Below are positions 1 to 12,600 of a DNA stretch of 22,378 nt, one piece after another. Within the stretch, counting starts at the first letter, position 1. Every line of letters starts with the position of its first letter. The stretch lies in contig JH153470.1 of assembly GCA_000226015.1 (NCBI GenBank), forward strand, positions 146,086 through 168,463, given 5' to 3'. The notes beneath the pieces are model-generated. The model saw only the letters and a list, made by a program, of their open reading frames with translations. It had not been told where the DNA came from and searched no databases. A program made the position numbers and the translations under genes. The DNA is from Mnemiopsis leidyi. Taxonomy: Eukaryota > Ctenophora > Tentaculata > Lobata > Bolinopsidae.

Positions 1-86
1 AAACAAGGGTCTAACACCTGCGAGGGGGAATACCTTGAATACCCTAGCAGAGCAGACAAATATGTGGTTCTCTACACTCTACAGCC

Positions 87-350
87 ATCTTCTACAGCTA
101 TAGGGTTTTATAATATCTTCTACAGCTATAGGGTTTTATCATATCTTCTACAGCTATAGGGTTTTATAATATCTTCTACAGCTATAGGGTTTTATAATAT
201 CTTCTACAGCTATAGGGTTTTATAATATCTTCTACAGCTATAGGGTTTTATAATATCTTCTACAGCTATAGGGTTTTATAATATCTTCTACAGCTATAGG
301 GTTTTATAATATCTTCTACAGCTATAGGGTTTTATAATATCTTCTACAGC
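87..350. repeat. 28-bp minisatellite, about 9.4 copies
   Basis: The unit contains CTTCTACAGCTATAGGG followed by TTTTATAATAT, repeated with almost no variation (one TCAT variant in an early copy). It lies in the receptor intron after exon 24. Confidence 0.95.
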
Positions 351-522
351 AGCTAAAAGACTGGTGAGAAATGGTCCACTAAACAGTTGACCTGAACGCA
401 GCTAATACAATTCTAAGCGTTAGCTATTTAGCTTTGGTTGGTTACGTTTGCTAGCTGAAACATAATGAAAATCGGCATAAGAAAGTCAGAAACGAATGAG
501 ATTAAGTCGGGATGAATTATAC

Positions 523-684
523 CTGCCCCACTCCTTGAACAAGTATAAATGTCGGTGTGAGCTCCAACACTCCCGATCCAATAGAGATTCCCACTGATTG
601 GGTCCATGGTGAGGTGATGAGGTGTCGTCTCCAACTTCAATAGTTCTACCACCACACTTCCGTCCATGTTCCCTACCATCAGTG
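523..684 (-). CDS. Receptor exon 24 in window: propeller 2, next blade
   Basis: A 162-nt phase 1-1 exon. It reads [16 protein letters not shown], then [15 protein letters not shown], where NLYWIG is the YWTD position and MDPISG the typical preceding turn. Donor GTATAA. The rest of this propeller and the membrane anchor must lie beyond base 1. Confidence 0.92.
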
Positions 685-3600
685 CTGGAGAGAGGGGAGG
701 TGAGAATTATATAATAGAGTAAATTTGAGGATGTTCACGCGTTACGGAAGGGGAGGGGAAGGACGTGTAATCAAGTTTTCTTTCTGCTTGTTTTTTATAA
801 ATCCTATTATTATAACAGCGAGGTAACAGAAAAACGTTGTAAAAATTTTGCTCCAGAGTAAATGGACTGAGCCGTCTGTGGAGAAACCTACCGTGACTGG
901 TCTGATTGGTCCAGTAGATGTTATCAGAAACCCAGTCCACAACCAAGTCCGAAATTGTCGTATCTCCGAAGTGGAATACCTCTTTCGGGGAAACCTTGTC
1001 ATCATGGTCTGACATTGTAGTTACTATTACAGAGCGTCGGGTTGAATCGGCGTACACTGCTTTCTGGAGAAAACAACTGTTATTTTCCTGTAGTGAACTG
1101 TCATTTTCATGTAGTCAACTCAATAAGTGCTGTGTTATGAATTTAAGTTTGTGGTGTTATTCTAGAATGTAGTTACTCTAGAATGTCAGGTGTGCGGTAA
1201 ACTTCACTTTCACGTGCTACAAGCCTAAAGCTAATATCGAACTCAAAATAATGAATAGCTCTGGTAGATAACTAATATAATTGTAAAGATTTAAGATGAA
1301 ATAAATGCCAACCAAAGCAACGTAAACCTGAAGTGAGTAATGAAAGTCCAGTGCCAGGACATTTTCCAGACTCAGAGCGTTACTCAGCAGCTCTGCGGCC
1401 CGACTTCTTGCGCCACCATCTTCTCCCAGTCCCCACAGCTGCACATGATCAAGTTGTATCAGACCGGACTGTTGAGGAAGTTGGACCAGTGCCAGGAGAA
1501 CGGGGGAGAGGGGGGTGAGGCAGGTTTTACCGTCCTCCGACAGGTAGTAGCCCTCTTGACACGAGCACGTGCCTTTGTTACACCTGGTGGGTGGCTGGGT
1601 GAGCGGTCATGTGATCATTGCACGTGTAATTTGACACTTGAATATACAGTGAGTACAGTCGCAGATGTGATTTACATATTGTGCATGACGGTGCTTTTGT
1701 TTTGTGTCGTGCTTGTTGACGATTATCTGACGTTTTTCCAATATCAACAGACTTGATAAGTGAGAGTATGGCCTGGGACGAGGTTGGAGTTAGGTGTGGG
1801 TATAGGTAGGGGTTACCGAGAATGCAGGACTCTTGTCTAGACTTGAAGGTGGCTCGAGTACCTAAGTAAGCGAGTCGAGCAGTTAACCCGGCTCTCTGGT
1901 GAGCTGTTCAGCACAATGCATATTCACATAGAGCTAGTTACGTAGTCCAACACAGCATTACTCTAAAGTACACGCTAATGTATTGATCTTTATCTAGTGG
2001 CTTTAGGTGAGAGCTGGCATTTCAAGCTTTGTCTCGATTACGTTATCATGGCACATTCGCTCAATCGAATTATCTCGGCTCCCTCGCCAGCATGTGTATA
2101 GGTGTTTTGCGAGAGGTATATATTCATTTTGATATTCATTTTGTGTTAATTCATTTCGCATATCTAATCATCTGTTCTAGCCTGTGCATTCAACAGCTGA
2201 TAAATCTGAATTAGAAACTTATTAAATACTCACATCTGCTGGCACCCAGCCAGCTGACAAGGTGTCTTATCAGTACACTTAGATTGTTCCCCGCTCCAGG
2301 TCCGTCCCTCAGGGCACATGTAACAGTTCCTCTCATCTTGTTGGTTCCCACAGTCTATCTCACCGTCACACACCTGTGTGATAATGTTACACTCCAATGT
2401 GTACCTGTGTGTCCCAGGACCTGTAAGCGCAAATCTCACTTTCGCTTTTGCTTTATATTCAAATTTCCACTAGCTGTTTGATTCAACTGATGATTGTCAT
2501 TGAGTGAACTATCATTATTACCATCGTATATTATTTACCATTACCATTATATTATTAATTTTGAAACGAACTTATTTTCTTGCATTAGAATAGGAATTCA
2601 GCACTCGCCATGACAGGAAAACTGCGTATGTTTCCTAATCAAATTTGTAAATTAGATTGACACCAGGATGGCTGTGTACTGTTTAGGAATAGGATGTAAA
2701 TATCTGGATGTAATCTGCCTTTGAGATTCGGTTTTCATTATTTTACGGTCGCACTAGCTCGATTTTTGCTTCTTCTTGACAGACCTGTGCTTTTCGATTT
2801 CGTTATATATCAATTTAATATTTATTTTCTGCGCTATTTTGTGTGAATTTAGCTTTATCTCGAACTTACTACGGGCTCTGCCTCTAGATCTCATAGACAC
2901 TAACATCCACACATCAAGGTATGTACTCATTTGTGGAAGAGTGTAGCTGAGTGTAGCTGCAGGCAACATCAACGTCATTAACATACTTGCACGCCGCCGT
3001 TATTTTTCAAAACGGCGGCGGCGTGGTCAAAAGTATCGGCGGCGGCGGCGTATCGGCGTGAAGCCATGTAATTTCGCGGACTAATTTAGCCTCTAGTACG
3101 GATCGATTTCGAATGCAGGTGCTGACCAATTTTCCAAAGTTTTGTTCCTGATATCGGCTACTCGTGTAGAAATGATTAAAAATATTGTTTTCTGAAAGTG
3201 AAATGCGAAATGTTGGATTTTCCACGAAAATCATTTTGCTAAAATCACGAAACGGCGCATTCGGCGTAAAAAGCCGTTCCACGCCGATACGCCGTTTGAA
3301 AACGGCGGCGGCGGCGTGGGTGGAAAATCGTCGGCGGCGGCGGCGTTCGGCGGCGGCGTGCAAGTATGGTCATTAACAAGAGGAAATTCGTCATTTTACT
3401 ATGACATCATCAATCTCTATCCCTGCAAACTTTGGGGTGCAACTCATGGGCTTGAAGTCAAACAATGTAACCCTAAAGACAGAAGACGGCCCGGTTATAG
3501 CAAGTTCGGTCGTGCTGGCACTAAACAGTCCCGTGATTAAGGAACAGATCCTTAACGAGGCTGGGGATGAAACTACCCTGGACTTCGGAGGGTATTCTAC

Positions 3601-6600
3601 GGAGTCGGTTAAGGTGTTTCTCAGGGCGTGTTATCAAGGGAGGCTGGACTTAGATCGTGAGAACATGTCGCATATCCACAAGATGTCTCATAAATTCCAA
3701 GTGTTCTGGATGGCAGAAGAAGTTTTGGAGGATTTTAAAAATAGAGTTAGGAGGTGTGCGGAAAAAACCTACAACTTCGAAACTGCACTCTTTTTATTTA
3801 AGGAAGCCGTCAGTTCGCTTATTTTTCTGAAAAAGCGATCATTTGTGGACGTCTTCATTCAGTGTTTTGCCGCTGTTCCTAAGAGAAGGAATGGCTTTCT
3901 AGAACTTTATCTGAAAAACATGCATAATTACAGCGCAGAAGAATTGAAAATAGCGGCAGAGATGTCGGGTGGAAGAGTTGACATTGTGGTTAACGCCCTG
4001 GCAAATCACATTTTTGAGTTCAAAACACTTGACATGAACGCTCGAGGACTGTTGAAGAGTATTAACTTCCAATATCTTAAACAGCAGCATGAAGCAGCGT
4101 ACAAGGTGCTTGAAGACGTTCTTTTAAAAAACAGGAATAAAATGAATATCGACGACCTCCGTCTGATACTGGTATTGACTACGAATTATCCTGTACCAGA
4201 CGAATGTGCTCACCCCGTAGCTTGGAACAGAAATACAACTCTTTCAAATCTTTTTCAGAGGAGACTATCCGACGATGAGTTTGGTGATGCCTGCGATAAG
4301 TCCCTCGCTTCCCTCAACATTAACGAAACTGATACAGATAACAATTCGCGCTGTGAGACTGGCACATGTACATCAATCAGTGCCAGCGTCTGTTCTAGTT
4401 CTTCCGACACTGCATATCATTCGGCCAATGAATACCTCGAGGTGGGCGAGGAAGAGGAAAATGAGGATGGGAGTCAGGAGTCCGAGGACTCACAGGACTC
4501 GTCAAACGCTGATACCGAAGACACGGCTCGCTTTAAGGAACGAATAATGAAACTCAAAGCGTCAGAAAGTACTTCCAACTTGTACATGATGATTGAAGAT
4601 CTATGGGACTGGATTCTATCGCAAGGAAATGCAAAGTTGGATATTGAATTTTCAGATTTAATGCCAAGTATCGAATGTATAAAAACGCAGCGTGGGTGGT
4701 TCAGAATTTCTTCAAAGTTTATGGATTGTATAGGAAACATAAATGAAAACGAAAACGTAGAAACGTTTAGAGAAGCCGTTAAAAACTGTCCATCCCTATT
4801 TTCAAAAGTTGAAGGCGAAGCTGTAGATAGTCGTAATGACTATAATTTGAAAACTTTATTTCGAGATTCAAAGACAGAGGGTAAAATAGCATTTGATTTT
4901 CAACACAAGGATGTAAAAGATTGCAAAATAAAAGGTTTTTGTGGATTTTTGTTCAAGCTCAGCTTGGGACCCACTGACGACCTTAAAATAGAGTTGGGGT
5001 ACAGCGAATCCGACTACAAGGACTTGAATCTCCACTTTCACGATAACCTCATGTTCGCACAGAGAATGCACGTCATGATTACGGGTTACAAAGGTAAACA
5101 CTGGTCCCTACCGCTGTCCTGGGAAGAAAAACCAACTTTTGATGAAAACAAAAACATGGTCAGTTGGGGTCGACATCAGTTTCCGCTCGAAGTTCGAGCA
5201 GATTCCAGCCCTAATGCAGGAACGGAAAGTTCTAGTTCAACTTCTAGTCAAACAAATGAGGATCCGGGCAGTTCAAGTTCAACTGCTAGTCCAACTAAGG
5301 TGGATCCGAGTTCACCTTCAAATCAAACAAAGTCGGATTTGAGCAACAGTTTGCATAATCAAACGGAGGGGGACAGTTCTGAGTGGGTGTATCAGTGGGG
5401 GGTTGCGGACGAAGTAAGGCTCCGAGTTTACTATTGCACTGAATAAATATCTGACGTTCATTATTGCACCTTATAAATATCTGACGTTCACTATTGCACT
5501 GAACAAATATCTGACGTTCACTATTGGAATCAGATAATTTTTCGGGGTAGATGGACCAGGTCTTCTAATAACGTGATAAGAGAGGAAGTCACACGGTATA
5601 TGAAACAAAATTCTCGCCACAGAGAGTAGACCCTCTTGTCTTTTGGTATTGAAACCACAAATTGTATTCAAACTTTAGTAAACTTATCAGAGTTTAACTT
5701 TGCCCACTGCCAACTTCTGTGACCAGTGAACGTGCGTTTAAGCTGGCAAAAAATGACAACAGAGTACAGCTCAAACCAGACAATGTGGATATAAATCTGT
5801 TCCTGAAATACAATTCAAGAACACTGAACTAGGATAATAATCTAGAATCTCCACCTGCGGATTTTTCTTCACCAAATAGCCGGGAGAGAAACCCCAGCTG
5901 ATGAATCGGGAGATGACATGAGTATCCTCATAGAAGATTCTGAAGACGAGGACAGTGGACTAGATTTCAGTGAGGGCTTAGATGATTAGGGGTCGTTCAC
6001 ATATGACGTCATCACCTAGGATGAGGGGGTTCCAAATGATTACGATTGATGACGAGGGGGGAGGGGGTTTGGCCAATGATGATGTCATAAAAAATTTTTA
6101 GGATTTATAGTGTCTTTTTTTTAAATTTTTGATTTCTTTTGAAAATTTAATCAGAATTCTACAAAATCAGAAAATTTTCAAGTAAAAATTCTGATTCAGA
6201 AATCTGGCCAAATACTGTGTTTTCACTGACTTGGTATAAAAAATTTCAAAAATTACTGAAAATTAAAAGACCAAAAATCAAAGTTTTTTGACATGAAGAA
6301 GGAGAGGGGTTCCGACTGTGATGATGTCATTATGGTAATTTACCTCTGACATTTAGGGGGTTTTGTCATAATGAAGATTCATGACAGAGGGAGGAGGGGG
6401 TAAAATTTGCTGACGTCATATGTGAACGACTCCTTAGGACGACTAACTGTGTCCATGGTTGTGTTATAAATTTTAAACATGCCAGTGTGAACTTAATAAA
6501 TTTAATCTATTAAAATTCTTCAATCCAGCGATTTTCGTCTAGTTTAAATAATTTTGATTTATCTTACCTCAAAATATCTTCAATGAAAATTTCAAAACTC

Positions 6601-9600
6601 TATAAAAATTCTGTAAAATTAAATTTCAAATTTCAATACAAAATCCCGGTCGAAATCCCGGTAAATTTCACGATTTTGACCGGGACCGGGATTTCAAAAA
6701 TAGGCCGATTTTGGCCGGGATCGGGATTTCACCGGGATCCCGGTCGATCCCTGAATGTCACCTATCTCTACTCCTGAAAAAAAACAGAAAATTTCAGAAT
6801 TCAAACCAACCCAGTCGTCAGGGATACAGGTTCCGTCACAAGTAAAAGTGAACTGAGACTGTCTGCAAAACTCCGCCATCTCGCAGTCCCGCTCGTCAGC
6901 ACCATCCTCACACTAGGCAATGTTTAGTTGGTTGTTTAGTACTTGGTTAGTTAGTTAGTTAGTTTAAGTTAGTTGATAATTTAGTTAGTGAATTTCAGTT
7001 CAACACACTGGCTGTCTTGGTACCGTCTTAGTGCGTACTAAGCCCAAAGTAGATAACAAATACGAAGTCTAGCAACTAGTCTAGTAAAAGTGAGTCTTGT
7101 TTCTTAAAACGCTTGAAATGACGATTTAAATTAGTAAAAACCTCAAAAACTCCGTTACAACGCATCTCGTCAGTGATACAAGCTCCATCACCACACGTTA
7201 ATTGTCCTTCCCGGCACGAGTTACTGGCTGGAAATCGGAACATAGATTAAATGATTATTTGCAAAACCGAAAATTATGAATTTTATTTGACCTTCACTAT
7301 TCATGCCTGACTTGTATAAAATATATTCCACATTTAATAACAAGCTACATAACACACTACATTACTACACAGTACACTTCACATTACATTACACACTGCA
7401 TTATCCTTTACATTACACACTACTTATTCCATAAGACACAACATAATGACACACTACATTACACACTACATTACACTTTAAATTTTACACTACAGTACAC
7501 GCTACACATATACACTACATTAAACCCTAAATTTCACACTACATTACAGACTACATTATCATACACTACATAACACACTACATTAGACTTTAAATTTTAC
7601 ACTACAGTACACACTACACATATACACTACATTACACCCTAATTTCACACTACATTACATTATTATACACTACTTTACACACTACACTACACTACACACT
7701 ACACTACACTACAATACACTACACTACACTACACATTACACTACACACTACACACTACACACTACACACTACACTACACTACACTACATACTACATTACA
7801 CACTACACTACACACACTACACAACACTACACACTACACAACACTACACACTACACTACACTACACACTACACTACACTACACACCAGTACAGTTAGCCT
7901 CGTCTGACTCGTCATCACAGTCTGTTTGCCCGTCACATCTCCACAACCTCGATACACATCGTCCCGAGCTACACCTGGCAAGTCAGTTTAAGAATTTCTG
8001 TCTTAGCAGAATACTAAAATGGAGAGACAGTTGAAGTTAGTTTATAATCGAACATTGTAAAATTTAGTTGTCGCAGGCTGATATATCAGCCTGCGCTAAC
8101 AAGTAAGCAAGTCACAGTTGCCGACTTTTTACCATCCACAAAGTTTCTAATGATGTCTAAGTTTAAAACTCCAACATCACTGCAATTTGATTAAATGTAT
8201 TGAAACTGGAGATGATGATCAAAATCAATATAAAAGGAAGGAAGTTTCCTTTGACTTTTACGATGTGTGACTCTTAGAACGTGCCCCATTAATCCACATG
8301 CAAAATTTCTGGAATTACTTATCCGTAATTCAAAAATCAAAGAGACATTCGTTTTGACGTCCGTGTCAGGTCAGAATATACTATTCTGATTATTAGCTAG
8401 ACAATTAAGGTCTTGAAATTGGGCTGTGAACAATGGCCTGGCCAAAAATACGTTCTGAACTGATATCCCGATACGTACTCTGTAAATCTACCTAGCAATT
8501 TTATAAGATTATCGAACAATCCATAAGATAATATAATCATAATCAAGAATGAACGAGATTTCATTCATATATGATTATGAGAAAGATTTAGATACCACAG
8601 ACAAATGCATACTTTTAAATTAGATTTGACAGTTTCAAGCTTGATGGAAGATTGTCACGGTAACGCTGTTTGATAATACATAAAGTAATTAATGAATAAC
8701 AGTAACACTGTTACAGTGAGTAAATCTGTTTCAGTATGCTTCACCCTGTTACAGTAAGTAACGCTACATTGCAGTTACTAACGCGGTTACAGTTACTAAC
8801 GCGGTTACAGTTACTAACGCGGTTACAGTTACTAACACGGTTACAGTTAGTAACCAGCTGTTACAGTTAGTAACCAGCTGTTACAGTTAGTAACCAGCTG
8901 TTACAGTTAGTAACCAGCTGTTACAGTTAGTAACCAACTGTTACAATTAGTAACCAGCTGTTACAGTTAGTAACCAGCTGTTACAGTTAGTAACCAGCTG
9001 TTACAGTTAGTAACCAGCTGTTACAGTTACTAACCAGCTGTTACAGTTAGTAACCAGCTGTTACAGTAAGTAACAAATACGCTGTGCGGCGTGAAACTAG
9101 AGGAGTTACGAAGTTAAAGAAGTTAAAGCCAACCAGTATCGTGGCCTTAGTAAACACAAAACAGGAAAACTCACACCAACTCCCACATGACAGGCTAGCC
9201 GCTAGTCCTTGTCAGATTTGGAGTTTGGATCACACCCACACAGTTGGAACACTTAACAGTCCTGGCGGGCGCCTGACAATGGTATTTGTCCCCCACATCC
9301 CACAATTTTACTCACCTGAAGTGGGTCTTCAGGTTGCAGGGCGTGTCATGGCAGGCTGAGTTTGTCTCGTCACTTCCGTCCTCGCAGTCCCGGTGTCCGT
9401 CACAGACCCAGGTTTCAGGTACGCACGTGTTGTTATCCGCGCACTTGAACATGTCTCCGCACGTGCTGAAATGGGAAAGTATTGGAACTGTGCTTGAGGA
9501 AGCTGATAAAGTTAGGAGGAAGAAATTTAAGATGAAATCTGTCTACATTTATACCAAAGTTCATGTCCAGTTTCAGTATTCTCTACTTCTACTTTGTCAT

Positions 9601-12600
9601 ATCTTCTAATATGATAACATCGACCTGTATATATGCTGTCGTCTTTGCATGCACAATGATCTGTTCTTTACCTTTACCCTTGATTTAGAATATTTTTACT
9701 AGTACTATGACGGACTGTTTTCTGTCTTGAATTCGCAACGTACTTGTGGTTAGTCACAGTTATCCCAACATTAGTGTGCTCCTTTTTGTGATAGACATAA
9801 TTATATTTTCAGTATGACCATAAACACAGTCTATGTGCAAAAGCTTACTTCCATTGCCACAGCAAGTAAGAAGTTTGAACCTTCCCAAAATCGGCAATTA
9901 CCACAAATAAACGAACACAATTAGGAACTGTAAGACTGGTAGGGAAGTTTGGTTCCTTAATTAAATTCTAATACCTGTCTGTTGGGGTGGGGAACTCTGT
10001 TTGAGAACTGACCAAACTTCCGAAAATCACGAACAATGTCCAACAAAACATCTTTAAGAAGAAAAGAAAATTGAGTCCAGAAACAGGTACAACCACGTTG
10101 CCATGCCGCCCAACTATGATCAATACACAGTAATGAGGCAGATCAATACAACCGTTAGCAGAATTGGAGGCCAAATGGCAAGTCTGGTAATTTAGTCTGA
10201 ACTTAAGACCTGCTCCGACGAAATGATGATTTAAAGCCGAAACCCTGGCCTTTGAACTCAAAAAGTTTTCCAGAATGGTTGACAACTGGCATTTATAGCA
10301 AGGATGACTTATGCTGATGTCTTTGGAGATTTGATCGAACGTGCTTCCACTACAACAAATCGAAATAAAATAATTTGAAAGTGACGTCATTAGGATGAGC
10401 ACGAACGCAGTTAAAGGCATTAATCATATCGGTCATAAGTTTATAGATAAGAATTACGGACTGACCGGGAAAAAGTCCAATTAATAAGTCGGAGGGAGAA
10501 GGGAGGAGTCCTGTTACTTTGATTACGACAGTATACACATGGGTTTAAGTGAGATGGAAATCAGCAATAAAATGACATGAGAAATTGATGGATAGACACC
10601 AACAATAGTCGCTTCAGAGACACTATGAACACAAGTTACACCAACGTCCGTTTAAACTAAAAAATTGTACATTGAAAATGGAAATTTATCTGATGGTTTG
10701 TCAAGATTGTCGTGCGGTCCCAAAATTATTTGTGGTAATTTTTGGGTACCTGTCTCAAATAATACAGAGCTGACCCGATAGAAACCTACATTCTGTGTCC
10801 TGTAAATTGTTATTTGCCACTGTTCCCTTATTTCTTAGGCATACTAAGCGGAATTAACCTGACCGGGTCAGGCTGACCCACGTCTCAAAAATAGTTGGAT
10901 TTACCACTCTGATTCGATATTTGAGAAATTTCGAACTTGAAAAGGGTCGAGAAGGCGCATGGAATACGGTGAGAATTTCAACAAATCCTATGTTCACAGT
11001 AAGTTATTCAACGTAATTCGATAGAAGAGAGACCTTTTTGCTCTTTCTAGCCCACCAATTCTTGTGAAAGTGAGCAAATTAAAATGTGACAACTGTTTAA
11101 ATCAGAATGCTTTACAATTGCTTATCAAAATAAAACGCAATTGAATCGATAAAATTTAAAAAGAATAATATCACAAGAAACTGTCTGGTGACACGAGGAA
11201 TAATATAATATGGTCGGTATTAGTCACAAATATACCAACTTCCAAGGGTTTACACGGAAGTGTAGTATACATGAAGTAATGTTAAGATAGTGAAAGCTTG
11301 TGATTGGGATGGAAGTTGTAATTTTCAGAAGAAAAAAAGTAGTCAAGGAACAAAAATGACAAACACTCCTCAGCGCTGACATACTTATAGACACAATAAC
11401 GACTATTACTATTCCAGAAAAATATAGTAATAGAGCAAATCAGCACTTCATAAGGAAGCAGTAAAAACAAAACGTTTAAAACCGTGACGCAAGAAAGCAT
11501 CCAGTTGATGCTAGAAAGCTACAATCACGCGGAAAAAGATGAGAATATTAATATTATCATAACACGAACTGTTCAAAAAAATACAAGTATATTTCTTAAG
11601 CTTCACAAAATCGATAACCAGTATCGGTCACGTGCACTCCATCCTAAGAACGACCAGCGTGTCCGATAGGACTCGAAGTGTGGAGTGAAATGGATATCGT
11701 GATAGCGGCTGAGTCTGACACAGTCGTGGAAGAAACATGCAGACATTTAACGCATTCCAGCCCTAACAAGCAGCTTTCCTAAACAGTATCACTGCTTCAA
11801 ACAACAGTAAACAGGAGCTCCTTTTCATCTTCTCCTTGCAACCGGAGGGAGAGGCCGATAGTCAGCGGTCAGAGCGGTCAGAGCGAGCTGACCAATCAGA
11901 GGTGAGGAGAGAGTACACGTGGACAGGAGGTGACCAAGAAAGATAGTCGAGATAAGTAGACGTGTTGGGATGAATTCTACATCGAGAGGGGGGTAAAGGG
12001 GGCCCTCGTGATTTTAAAACACGAACAATTAGCAATATTACGGCAAGCAGCAAGTATGAAGCTTGAAAGGCACACAGAAGTAAATAAATAGCACGCGACT
12101 TTAAAACGGGAAATCAAATTAGGATAGTTTTCTGAATAATCGAAGTAGTGGTGACTGGAGCCACCGTTCGTAATCGTAATCAGCACGTATTTCAGCCTCA
12201 TGTAGGGTGCTGTGCTGGATCTACATCCCGGAACACGATAATCAGATTTGTCTCACGGTGCAGTGTCTTTCACTTGACAACTGAGAGAGAGGTGGGGAGA
12301 GAGAGAAGAGAGGGGGGATTAATGTAAGGAGGTCTCCCCCATTGGAGGATTTATTTTAACGGTGCTCTGCCGGGGCACACACACACATCAGAGAAATTAC
12401 TTCATCCACTATGTCGACCGGAGCGGTACAATAAATCAGGAATAAATTCGAATACGGAGTTACGGCTGACGGCGAGCACGCATGGAGTGCAGGAGTGGAT
12501 ATTAACAGAGTAACTACGTTGGACCAAGTGGTGACAGTGAAGGAAAGGAAGCCGATTTGATGGCGAGAATGCCGGAATGAGGTCGGAGGACCTGGTTTTT

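Noticed and set aside
1340-1756. Plus-strand open frame of 138 residues
   Set aside because: It is antisense to the EGF/propeller exon at 1328-1583 and runs into intron; the minus-strand exon explains it.
3007-3363. Minus-strand open frame rich in arginine and alanine
   Set aside because: It is the translation of CGG/GCC triplets inside the hAT MITE; no coding character.
2982-6753. One large hAT element carrying the BTB gene as cargo
   Set aside because: The ends do not match: CATACTTGC on the left and CAGGGATCG on the right. The left element is also complete by itself with its own 8-bp duplication.
9968-10420. A 150-residue minus-strand open frame as a whole protein
   Set aside because: Only the last 25 codons look like protein (signal peptide). 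The upstream part has no recognisable domain, and the frame stops just after a usable donor.
11862-12201. Two minus-strand frames with hydrophobic stretches, considered as further first exons
   Set aside because: No donor in a phase that leads to a recognisable receptor exon was evident, and the stretches are short and overlapping in two frames.
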